DNA of 56,188 bases, from assembly GCF_023283895.1 (NCBI RefSeq), contig NZ_JAKILB010000021.1:1-56188 (forward strand). Reading direction: 5' to 3'. Below, one piece after another: positions 44,101 through 50,244 of the stretch (position 1 is the first letter of the stretch; every line of letters starts with the position of its first letter). The notes under the pieces are model-generated. The model did not search any database. It saw nothing but the letters and a program-made list of their open reading frames with translations, and had not been told where the DNA came from. A program made the translations under genes and the position numbers. Source of the DNA: Shewanella pneumatophori (GTDB lineage: Bacteria > Pseudomonadota > Gammaproteobacteria > Enterobacterales > Shewanellaceae).

Positions 44101-46021
44101 TATTACCTGCGAGATCAGTTGCACTAGCGCTAAAAGTCAGTGGACCATCAGCGAGGCTAGATAAGTCTTTATCTTCGAGTTGCCAGCGGCCATTAATTAC
44201 CGTCGCCATAAACTGTAATTGCTGACCCGCATTGTCAGTAACGATAATCGATACTCTTTGACCATCTTCAATGTCTGTCACTTCACCAGACATATCGACG
44301 CGCAGCATCTCACGTGCGTTAATAACTGTGTCATTGCCGGTATCGACATCAATGGTAATCGAGGCAAGAATATCCACCGCGATAGAATCTGTAGCCGTTG
44401 CTTGATTACCCGCAGCATCTGCAACCGATACTGTTGCGGTTAGGCTGCCATCAGCAAAACCGGTTAAATCAATGTCTGTAAGCTGCCACGCTCCTGCAGA
44501 CACAAGAGTAGTGAAACTACGCTCGTTCCCAAGACTATCAGTTAAAACAACGGTGATAGTTTGGCCGTCTTCAATGTTACTGACCGTGCCTCGCACTGTT
44601 ACCGATTGCTGCTCTTGGCTATTAACCACCTCATCATTGTCAACTATCTCAACGGTGACCGAGGCCAAGGTGTCTTTCAGCACGGTATTTGTACTGGTGC
44701 CAATATTGCCCTCAAAGTCTGAAGTTATCGCTCTAAGGGTTAATTCCCCCTCAGCCAGTGACGACAAGTCAACTCCGTCGAGCAACCAAGTGCCATTGCG
44801 GGTAATACTATTAAATACCAAGGTTTTGCCGTTAATGTCGGTAACAAACACTTCAACTGGGCGACCATCTTCAACATTACGTACAACACCTGCCAACACT
44901 GATTGCCCAGCCTCTACCTGATTGAGCACACCATCGTTATCGATCGCGGCGATAGTAATTGCTGCTTGACTCTCTTTATAAGCTTCAGCTAAACCATTTG
45001 CAGGGTTACCTGCCACATCAATACTATCGGCAGTAAATTGCAACGGACCTTCTGCTAAGCTAGAAAGGTCTTTATTTTCAAGCTGCCACAAGCCATTTAA
45101 TACACTTGTGGTAAAGGTGAGCTGCAGTCCATTAATATCAGTTACCGTAATAGTCACGGTTTGCCCATCTTCGATATTTTTGGCAACACCTTCCATATCG
45201 ACCCGCTTTATCTCGCGAGCATTAAGTACAGTGTCGTTACCAGTATCAACTTCGATAGAAATCTCGGCTAATGTGTCTTTGATACTGCTATCTGTATCAC
45301 TGGTTACTTCACCAGGATAAGTTGAAGCAGTAATTACAGCATTAAGCTCTCCTTCTGCAAATAACTGCAAATCAACAGCATCAAGCTGCCACTGTTGATT
45401 AAAAGCTGTCACGCTAAAACTTTGAGACAAACCAAGACTATCAGTAATGGTTAGCTCTAGAATTTGGCCATCGGCAGCGTTAATAGCGCTACCAGATAAA
45501 ATGACTTTAGGTACTTCAAACTGATTGAGGTAACCGTCGATATCAATAAATTCAACGGTTAAGGTGATAGGTATAAATGTGTCTTGCTGACTAGCGGTAA
45601 ACTGGTTATTAGCTTGGGATGTGAGTTGATCTCCTTGGGTGGTAAAACCTGATTCAGCAATAACACTGTCGTGATCAGATCGAACCACTTGATAAATTAA
45701 GTTCAAGCCATCTTGTTGTTCACTCGCAGAGTCACTTTGATTGCGACTTTCCCGCTGTTCTTGCTCTTGCGGCTCGGCATTATTTTCTATGGTGCTTAAC
45801 TGAGTAACATTCTGAGGAATAGGAACTTTTATACCATCAATAACACTATATTTATTACCGTTACTATCGACTTGAATAGCTTCAGTCTGCAGATCGTGGA
45901 CTGGTATATCCGTCAACATCTGATGGGGCAGAATCATAATCCACTGTCCATCAGCCGTTACCGCCCAAAATGCAGCGTTAAGCTCTACGTAATAAATAAC
46001 CTCAGCATTTGGAGTCGGCAT
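35147..46021 (-). CDS. Giant type I-secreted Ig-like/cadherin-like repeat protein (LapA/BpfA-like adhesin)
   Basis: This 3,624-residue acidic protein starts with a unique domain of about 70 residues, then a Q/E/S-rich linker (about 75-150). Ig-like repeats of about 100 residues follow at about 150-1160, each with a core such as DGQTVTVTVTDINGKTL; A-B-C triplets repeat with a 301-residue period. A cadherin/VCBS-like region (about 1285-1390), four T1SS-143/DUF5801-like units (about 1400-2000) and DGSE-rich domains (2000-3500) follow. The last ~75 residues form a charged helical tail (MRMEQMLEHKENFREAML). No signal peptide, RTX nonapeptides, VWA domain or TAAG cleavage motif is seen. ATG at 46021 has AAAGGAT 9 bases upstream. 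It is the first gene of its export operon and probably a surface adhesin. Confidence 0.92.
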   Translation of the reverse strand: MPTPNAEVIYYVELNAAFWAVTADGQWIMILPHQMLTDIPVHDLQTEAIQVDSNGNKYSVIDGIKVPIPQNVTQLSTIENNAEPQEQEQRESRNQSDSASEQQDGLNLIYQVVRSDHDSVIAESGFTTQGDQLTSQANNQFTASQQDTFIPITLTVEFIDIDGYLNQFEVPKVILSGSAINAADGQILELTITDSLGLSQSFSVTAFNQQWQLDAVDLQLFAEGELNAVITASTYPGEVTSDTDSSIKDTLAEISIEVDTGNDTVLNAREIKRVDMEGVAKNIEDGQTVTITVTDINGLQLTFTTSVLNGLWQLENKDLSSLAEGPLQFTADSIDVAGNPANGLAEAYKESQAAITIAAIDNDGVLNQVEAGQSVLAGVVRNVEDGRPVEVFVTDINGKTLVFNSITRNGTWLLDGVDLSSLAEGELTLRAITSDFEGNIGTSTNTVLKDTLASVTVEIVDNDEVVNSQEQQSVTVRGTVSNIEDGQTITVVLTDSLGNERSFTTLVSAGAWQLTDIDLTGFADGSLTATVSVADAAGNQATATDSIAVDILASITIDVDTGNDTVINAREMLRVDMSGEVTDIEDGQRVSIIVTDNAGQQLQFMATVINGRWQLEDKDLSSLADGPLTFSASATDLAGNTASATDDAYKESQAAITITAIDNDGVLNQTEVGQSVLGGFVYNVEDGRPVEVFVTDINGKTLVFNSITRNGTWLLDGLDLSSLAEGELTLRAITSDFEGNIGVDTNTVLKDTLASVTIEIVDNDQVINSQEQQAVTVRGTVSNIEDGQTVTVTLSDGLGNERSFTTVVVAGAWQLSGLDLSGFADGSLTATVSVSDAAGNQATATDTIAVDILASITIDVDTGTDAVINAAEMAMVDLSGTVTDIEAGQTVTVTVTDINGKTLTFTTMVVGSGWQIDDADLSSLSDGALSFSASATDVAGNVVDATTSADKDSLASITVEIVDDNGLINTAESIDATLAGTVTNIENGRPVVITVTDINGKTVTFNSVVVNGAWQVENVDLSVFADGQLSLQASSSDLAGNPATATNSAVLDTQVAIDIDTGANGFDAALFIYGVQKSLSGTTTGVEAGQTVVLNLSDGVNSISFSTVVAADGSWLFDNIDVAGLNRRTSWSLDVTATDQAGNSATDAMPTLLVPDIASLYEVVLNVSSSTSVEVPIDIFDADVSITAEQSRLLLLTSEGQALSINVAADGQSFVLTRDGDGKVVMTASLSASSLNVTLFQPMDELNNKNVLSYIRLSGVQHDADGTSEEIITYAVLNIRDSRAFAFDDHAFVVEDTVAVGSLLGNDYTIEGPLTLTSVNYNGTDYPVTPGAAAVINTPQGVITIQSNGSWSFSVADNLDNSVLQEVELVYTVVDVDGSSANANATFTIADGVAGSMTDVIGTNTEADIDAAVQSTLKTFMVTAGSDTLIADSIRFTALTPFQLANLGLTSSGVALKFELSNNGKTLTAKTDNASATVVFSITLSASNTGDDLSVDAVFNQSAPLDHLSNDLIEIITQVTATDLDGTDINQGNLTWQVSDGNSPTLVNISQLTFDENNLIGSAIVKNGSFDVLVGSDAVASVGFAALGLQPKLTAAGELIQYQISADGLTLTGHTGDVNSPVFVIELSETWSATSDSINQAYSFTLFKAFDQTFSEDIDFSLLVTDFDGDSSTATLTVTVQDADAATINDINLSVSELPSISAFDNTATGSFNVTASKDPIVDISFGVTDGAEVKNASGITLTQNGSTLYWVVKDGGASIDAVTADGVLVFTMRLPTNIDIGAETSGTVELDFKLVSAIDHLGAADVLDTLNVMVNIRDSDNTVSSAQVSVAIYDGQNAILPNALQLNINEGNLTTANPISTSEVLSTSSGSDKIIAITLTDGFSFGSVFSGGDKVILNTTANSDGWYIATTETGGDKVFQIRFNANGKVEFKQFKALDHANANGENSLDLVFEVNAIDADNDKSAAQTITVTVKDDIPEDTAKTLAFFESSGDVYSVQMFSAAQQGADGAKVTQVTYKGVVYAVGATIELFTDANPAVVKYGELVVDENGLATVTTFEFAYNEQQFSEDVLLQITDADGDIATDTLTIIAKDAEGSVEVFNTQFIEDTNTVFGVEARPGDIDESEFVISMVFDAAALQGGILLLDGVEVPKDADGNYILSILNGLLTEDLLTRVAIPNGDLSYQPIEDGSDATASAAFVITVNITGKPPITTTVPITVESVADTPTWDPGSEFSYSVNEDANAFNINIHASSKDETNVDPQGSETVTYVITDISAGLTLTVLGLTVTDGMSISQMQLDNLLATVGENLAGKFSFNVQAKTTESDNRDSALSSVETVTINVVPIADKPTLTTQNIRSDEDAPILLKAVVSGTLTDTSGSEFLSFEFTLPDGWSIDSPSASFNGSVWTVLASEVDSGVAKLMPADDVSSANLGQFSISVRSFATETSQDGVDPADGVIHPNPRYSDASTVTVTLTGVANDQPVINADPNIWAIDNATGVISNVVAFNEDDNIALDFTIVSSDDDGSESLDLRVTGLPEGVIFVDSTGNVVNLPVVDFINNQPVYGVSASLLASLSLQPVADFSGQISLSIFVQSTELDGDSADYQLTLNIDIAPVIDANAASLATLSYGYEDQAIPLDFTPNLNADTDGSETVTGLIIPFQGADGFTLTLDGSKVTIPVGGLDVTTLLDSTSPTLEALLQSGRLAAVPPQDADGSFSFAVSYQITDTSETGTVVSEYIATEITVVVDAVVDLTTHLQSEQGLLVSTDGNAIDLTGQGLFFDGDIDGSEVLDYVVITVPSGDGWYVYHPNGAIDDGDGRWIIPVDGMTSDTVQEYALDLLAGATIISEFATGIEQITLEARVLDRDDAEIISTSFEVQFTQGAGSSQATAVGQLQINPADAIEDTTIDFSGHLNQVLSGDSNDLISFRVLASDLPEGGYFTGSDVTAVYDASGENIIEFVFTSASLGNLKLHNISEDYAGELNIPIRIIATDTLSGDTKIDDSQSLEVEITPVADGVELIVANRVMQEDAPIPLGISLLFDDPDASPTTGGSEQILFGDSNNPITITLLDGGVINDITGLWSLKAGTTDTWEFTGTTMAALNLSLGLLEFVPTEHLSRDFRLKLSATTIDTASINGVDVTDQSPFENTFTIEVTPVTDAANLPGDTQIFTGQEDSLIALSGLDMSSLGLIDQDGSEVIYLTIQGVPSGAVLYFQDGANLVQLPNEGKDGGSFNGSPTFSWAVTPAQLAGLVLQPPLDFSGDIPLSVQAITQELGTTDFVTSSANIVVGVSPVADGIEVITAPESQYTSLEDEVINIDLNAKINEFDGTELISVKVIISSADASALVGLESIKVGSSLVSLQYDAANNNYFAVVTVVSPVTQLQIFPGDLAFGTLDVQLELSSLDTGVVLGSIETDTSTAEVLNFEVEITPEVDAPVWTQVGDVMANDVNNVALNLGISLQNPAMNESGILTIYGVPDGMTLSAGSQSGDKWVVDFIDVGSLKIIGAQDGDSFDLTLDPTAVLGTDTAEGDAEVITVTVDVPAPATMSFGSMRAFSLQDEMRMEQMLEHKENFREAMLANAIKQSLEQDNETQPLVSNQHSEYEYGSLPNDAISRLEEDMALLSQQP
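43438..45246 (-). repeat. 903-bp direct super-repeat inside the giant adhesin gene
   Basis: Corresponding bases of the VDTG segment stand at 43438, 44341 and 45244, exactly 903 bases (301 codons) apart. Each unit holds three different Ig-like domains: one ending AYKESQAAIT, one with VFNSITRNGTWLLDG and one ending IAVDILASITI. The two full units encode nearly identical middle domains, while the DNA differs mainly at third codon positions. Confidence 0.9.
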
Positions 46022-46393
46022 CTGAAAATATCCTTTTAACCTCAGCAACTACAATAATTACCAACAGTTCAGTAACTAACCAGCAACCTACACAGTATTG
46101 ACTAAAGCTTAGTCTATTTACAAGTGCAGCAGTCTAGAGAAAAAGAGCATGATTTTTTGCCACCGCTAGGGATCACATTGACGAATACGATTTACAAGGC
46201 TGTATTTGGAAGGTACGACTTTTTAGAGAGTAAAACTTTGGCAGGAAGTATCTGAAAATATGGTAAAAAGCTAATTCATTGCGCTAGTTCTTCCTTAAAC
46301 TAGACGCTAATTATTCAAATATATACCGCTAAGCGCGGAAACAAAAAACAATTTAAAATCTCAAGGCTATAGTTTTTATTGTTCCAAAACACC
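46022..46393. other. Upstream region of the giant adhesin gene
   Basis: These 372 bases between the adhesin start and the end of the flavoprotein gene hold no ORF. They contain a short CCGC/GCGG hairpin (46328-46340) and two copies of TCTGAAAATA (46021-46030 and 46251-46260). The adhesin promoter must lie here; no confident -35/-10 pair was found. Confidence 0.55.
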
Positions 46394-47578
46394 TTATACA
46401 GCTTGGCCAGCTGCAACTCCAGAGCTCCACGCCCATTGGAAATTAAAGCCACCTAACCAACCACTTACGTCCATCACTTCGCCAACAAAGTACAAACCTG
46501 AAACGGTTTTAGCTTCCATGGTTTTTGAAGATAGCTCATTGGTGTCAACACCGCCTAAAGTGACTTCTGCTGTGCGGTAACCTTCGGTGCCATTCATAAC
46601 TAAGGTCCAAGACTCAAGATCGACGGCCAATTGCTCTAACTCAGCATGAACTAACTGATTAAGCGCTTTGTTCAATAATGACTCTTCAAACAGCACTTCA
46701 ACTAGACGCTTAGGTAACCATTGCGACAGCGCATTGCGCAGACTTTGTTTTGGACTCGCCTCAAGCGCTTGCTGTAACTTGGCACGCACATCCTCCCCCG
46801 GTAGCAAGTTAATGCTAATGGCTTCGCCAGGGTTCCAGTAATTTGAGATCTGCAAAATAGCAGGCCCTGAAAGGCCACGATGGGTAAATAGCAATGCCTC
46901 GCTAAATTGAGTGCCGTCTTTAGCAGTAATAGTGCTTGGTACCGCAATACCTGATAACGGTTCAAAGCGCTGCTTTTGATCGCTGTGCCAAGTAAACGGT
47001 ACTAATCCAGCATGGGTTGGCAGCACCTTTAAACCAAACTGCTGAGCAATATGATAACCATAAGGAGATGCGCCCAGTTTTGGCATAGACAAGCCACCGG
47101 TGGCAAGCACTAACGACTCACAAGAGTAGTGTTCTTTGTCGGTTATCAGTTCAAACAAGCCATCTGCATTTTTGCTGATCTCACTAATTTCAGTACGCAG
47201 TTTAATTTGCGCGCCAGCCCACTCACACTCGGTAAGCAGCATAGTCACAATCTCTTTCGCTGAGTCATTGCAGAACAATTGACCATGATCGCGCTCGTGA
47301 TACTCAATGCCATGACGCTCGACCAATTCGATAAAGTCACTTGAACGGTAACGGGCTAAAGCCGATTTTACAAAGTGGCTATTGCCACAAATAAAATTAT
47401 TAGGTTCTACTTTCTGATTGGTGAAGTTACAGCGACCGCCGCCACTAATCAGGATTTTACGTCCCGCTTGCTTAGCGTTATCCAGCACTAATACATCACG
47501 GCCACGGTAACCCGCAGAGGCTGCGCACATAAGGCCTGCCGCTCCAGCTCCAATAATGATGACGTCATGATGCTTCAC
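46394..47578 (-). CDS. HI0933/YhiN-family FAD-dependent oxidoreductase
   Basis: The 394-residue flavoprotein begins with the dinucleotide-binding motif VIIIGAGAAGLMCA, has ISGGGRCNFTNQ and the C-terminal FAD motif GLYFVGEVMDVSGWLGGFN with the family-typical GGFNFQWAWSSG ending. The HI0933/YhiN group is widespread, but its reaction is not settled. The start is GTG at 47578, with AGGAG 7 bases upstream; an upstream ATG in frame would add 18 residues without support. It lies between the adhesin operon and gpsA and is separated from gpsA by repeats. Confidence 0.93.
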   Translation of the reverse strand: MKHHDVIIIGAGAAGLMCAASAGYRGRDVLVLDNAKQAGRKILISGGGRCNFTNQKVEPNNFICGNSHFVKSALARYRSSDFIELVERHGIEYHERDHGQLFCNDSAKEIVTMLLTECEWAGAQIKLRTEISEISKNADGLFELITDKEHYSCESLVLATGGLSMPKLGASPYGYHIAQQFGLKVLPTHAGLVPFTWHSDQKQRFEPLSGIAVPSTITAKDGTQFSEALLFTHRGLSGPAILQISNYWNPGEAISINLLPGEDVRAKLQQALEASPKQSLRNALSQWLPKRLVEVLFEESLLNKALNQLVHAELEQLAVDLESWTLVMNGTEGYRTAEVTLGGVDTNELSSKTMEAKTVSGLYFVGEVMDVSGWLGGFNFQWAWSSGVAAGQAV

Positions 47579-47660
47579 TCGATAACTCCTAAAAACGTAG
47601 TTAGCCTCAAAACTAGGGTAAGTTCTGAGCATAAAAGGGGCGCTATTTTAGCATTGTTAT

Positions 47661-47744
47661 TTGTACATGGAAGTACTTATGCTGCTATCAACATCTACGC
47701 CACGGATGGCATGAAGTGATAGTTGTAAATGGAAGTACTGATGC
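47661..47744. repeat. Pair of 22-bp direct repeats in an intergenic region
   Basis: TTGTACATGGAAGTACTTAT-type sequence at 47661-47682 recurs at 47723-47744 with two changes (TTGTAAATGGAAGTACTGAT). Both contain GGAAGTACT and end in ATGC. Similar ATGGAAGTACTT elements occur scattered through Shewanella genomes in my recollection. Confidence 0.75.
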
Positions 47745-47767
47745 CAGCAGCTCAATACCGCAAAAAC

Positions 47768-47790
47768 AAAAAACCGAAGCTAGGCTTCGG
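47768..47790 (-). terminator. Intrinsic terminator of the secB-gpsA operon
   Basis: On the minus strand CCGAAGC pairs with GCTTCGG around a 3-base loop, followed by six U residues. It is 43 bases after the gpsA stop codon. Confidence 0.9.
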
Positions 47791-47833
47791 CTTTAATCAA
47801 CGGTATTAGTTATTCAGTTTAATAGCTGAAATA

Positions 47834-48853
47834 CTATTCTGCCGACGATGTCTCAGACTTTTGCTCACGGCTAAGTAACTCTTTAGCTGCATCAACTGGA
47901 GACTTACCTTTATACAAGACTTGGTAAACCTGTTCGGTGATTGGCATCTCGACGCCTAAACGCTTAGCTAGCGTATAAACCTCTTTAGTGTTGCGATAGC
48001 CTTCAACCACTTGACCGATTTCATCTTGTGCCGTTTCAACATCACAGCCTTTACCTAATGCTAAACCAAAACGGCGATTGCGCGACTGGTTGTCTGTACA
48101 AGTCAGTACCAAATCACCCAAACCAGCCATACCCATAAAGGTCGAACCTTGAGCACCAAGCGCTTCACCTAGTCGAGTTAACTCAACTAAGCCACGAGTA
48201 ATAAGTGCTGTTCTAGCGTTTGCGCCAAAACCAATACCGTCAGAAAGTCCGGCACCAATAGCAATAACGTTCTTAACCGCGCCACCAAGTTGCAGACCAA
48301 TAAAGTCGTCGTTGGCGTAAACACGTAAGCGTTTAGGGCTATGCAGTAATTCAACTAAATCTTTAGTGAACTGTGGATCGGTACCCGCAATCGAAATTGC
48401 AGTTGGCATACCTGCTGCAAGCTCTTTAGCGAAAGTTGGTCCAGATAGCACAGCTAACGGGAACTCATCGCCAATCACTTCACGCGCAACATCTTGAATT
48501 AAACGGCCAGTTTCAGGCTCTAGACCTTTAGTTGCCCATACAATTCGAGAATCTTTACGTAATAGCGGCTTTGCTTGAGTCAGTACTAATCCAAAAACAT
48601 GGCTTGGCACTACCACTAGCACATTGTTAGATGCTGCCAGTGCTGTTGCTAAATCAGCTTCAGGGATCAGTAAGTCTGGTAATGGAATACCCGGCAAAAA
48701 TGCTTCGTTAGACTTATCATTTTTCAGGTTTTCAATGTGCTCGGGTTCATGGCCCCAAAGCATGGTTCTGTGGCCATTGCTTGCTAAAGAAATGGCAAGG
48801 GCGGTCCCGTAAGAGCCCGCCCCCAGTACCGTAATGTCGGCAGTGTTTTTCAT
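47834..48853 (-). CDS. gpsA: Glycerol-3-phosphate dehydrogenase (NAD(P)+)
   Basis: The 339-residue enzyme has the nucleotide-binding motif VLGAGSYGTALAISLA near residue 9 and the family signatures IVWATKGLEPETGRLIQD, LSGPTFAKELAAGMPTA and GGAVKNVIAIGAGLSDG. It makes sn-glycerol-3-phosphate from dihydroxyacetone phosphate for phospholipid synthesis. ATG at 48853 gives the normal family length; upstream in-frame ATGs would lie in secB. It begins four bases after the secB stop, with no strong site of its own, so it is probably translationally coupled. Confidence 0.97.
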   Translation of the reverse strand: MKNTADITVLGAGSYGTALAISLASNGHRTMLWGHEPEHIENLKNDKSNEAFLPGIPLPDLLIPEADLATALAASNNVLVVVPSHVFGLVLTQAKPLLRKDSRIVWATKGLEPETGRLIQDVAREVIGDEFPLAVLSGPTFAKELAAGMPTAISIAGTDPQFTKDLVELLHSPKRLRVYANDDFIGLQLGGAVKNVIAIGAGLSDGIGFGANARTALITRGLVELTRLGEALGAQGSTFMGMAGLGDLVLTCTDNQSRNRRFGLALGKGCDVETAQDEIGQVVEGYRNTKEVYTLAKRLGVEMPITEQVYQVLYKGKSPVDAAKELLSREQKSETSSAE

Positions 48854-48857
48854 GCTA

Positions 48858-49343
48858 TTAAGCGTTAGCTTCTTCTGCTGGTGCTTCAGCTGCTGCAGCT
48901 TGACGCTGTTGAACATACTGAGCAAATAGTGCGTCAAAGTTAACTGGAGCTAGGTTTAGTTGTGGGAAAGTACCACGGCTAACTAGGCTACCAATTGCTT
49001 CACGAGCGTATGGGAAAAGAACGTTAGGGCAGTATGCACCTAGAGAGTGAGCTAGCTGCTGTTCAGTTAGACCAGCGATAGCGAAGATACCCGCTTGCTG
49101 AACTTCACATAGGAACGCAGTTTCTTCGCCGTTCTTAGCAGTAACAGTCAAAGACAGAACTACTTCATATACGTCATCAGATAGTTTGTTGCTGCGAGTA
49201 TCTAGATCAAGCTTAACTTCTGGGTTCCACTCTTTTTGGAAAACAGCTGGGCTGTTTGGTGTTTCAAAAGAGATGTCTTTTGTGTAAACACGTTGAATGT
49301 TGAATTGTGGACCTTGTTGTTCGTTGTTTGCTACTTCAGCCAT
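48858..49343 (-). CDS. secB: Protein-export chaperone SecB
   Basis: The 161-residue protein matches SecB from its start (FNIQRVYTKDISFETPNSP) through the middle (EVVLSLTVTAKNGEETAFLCEVQQAGIF) to the core segment LGAYCPNVLFPYAREAIGSLV. It ends with an alanine/glutamate-rich tail longer than in E. coli. SecB is a tetrameric cytoplasmic chaperone that delivers preproteins to SecA. It precedes gpsA by four bases. The leader, 49471-49487, contains a 6-bp stem (GAGGGA/TCCCTC) with no U-tract. Confidence 0.97.
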   Translation of the reverse strand: MAEVANNEQQGPQFNIQRVYTKDISFETPNSPAVFQKEWNPEVKLDLDTRSNKLSDDVYEVVLSLTVTAKNGEETAFLCEVQQAGIFAIAGLTEQQLAHSLGAYCPNVLFPYAREAIGSLVSRGTFPQLNLAPVNFDALFAQYVQQRQAAAAEAPAEEANA

Positions 49344-49572
49344 ACTATCCTACCTTTAAAAAATGTTAATGAGGCTACTTCAAAAGAGCCAGTCTCAGGG
49401 CTTTGCAAACTTGGGCAATCCAATTTGCGCTCCCGGTTTTTGATTTATTTAGTCAACAGACGCTTTTTGGGAGGGAACTCGTCCCTCAGTTCAATGCCGG
49501 TAACCACAATAAGTTAAGCGTTAACACTCTAATCAATTACTCAACAAAAAATCAATGGCCAGGCTAACACTT

Positions 49573-50007
49573 CTATCTTTTACTTTTTGAAACAGGCAAG
49601 TTATTTGACTGCCATTCACCCATACCACCTTTCAAGTTATTCACGTTTTCAAAACCATGATTAACCATCAGCTGAGCAGCTTGAGATGAAGTCATTCCAG
49701 CGTTGCATACCATTATAATGGGACTCGCTTTTGCGTTTTCAAGGTTACCAAGCTGATTATTTTTTATATCTGCTAATGGTAAATTGATTGCACCAACGAT
49801 ATGGCCCTTCTTAAACTCTTCTTTACCGCGTACATCAACGACTTTGGCGTCTTGCTTGTTGATCATCAAAGTGGCTTCTTGATGATTAACATTTTTCACT
49901 TTAGACACGCTAGACTTAAATACAACCACGATAAGTCCGACAAACAAACCAACCCAAGCAATACTTAGCATCGGGTTCGCTTTAAAAAATTCCATATATT
50001 CTTGCAT
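49573..50007 (-). CDS. yibN: Membrane-anchored rhodanese-like protein (YibN)
   Basis: The 144-residue protein has one N-terminal membrane span (MLSIAWVGLFVGLIVVVF) and a rhodanese domain with VDVRGKEEFKKGHIVGAINLP and the active-site loop VCNAGMTSSQAAQL containing the catalytic cysteine. It belongs to the YibN family, found next to secB and gpsA in gammaproteobacteria as here. ATG at 50007 (AGG 8 bases upstream) starts a normal-length protein; an upstream start lacks a site. It is divergent from gpmI. Confidence 0.93.
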   Translation of the reverse strand: MQEYMEFFKANPMLSIAWVGLFVGLIVVVFKSSVSKVKNVNHQEATLMINKQDAKVVDVRGKEEFKKGHIVGAINLPLADIKNNQLGNLENAKASPIIMVCNAGMTSSQAAQLMVNHGFENVNNLKGGMGEWQSNNLPVSKSKR

Positions 50008-50244
50008 CGTTAACTGCCTACTCTTCTGGGCCAAATATAATGAGGGCACAGAGTATACCATCGCTTGGGCCAGAATACAGAACGTTAGTCACGCTAGCCG
50101 CCTTCCAACACCTCTCAAATAACATCAATAGGGCAATTCGATAAGCCTAATCTTGGTAAATGTCTTTATGCACGATGCTAATTGGTAGTAATATTTAACC
50201 AATTCCGATTTCAAACTTAATTTTTTAAACTTAAAGGTACTACC

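Noticed and set aside
43438..45246. CRISPR-like array
   Set aside because: The repeats are 903 bases long, in frame, and translate into Ig-like domains; there are no short spacers or cas genes.
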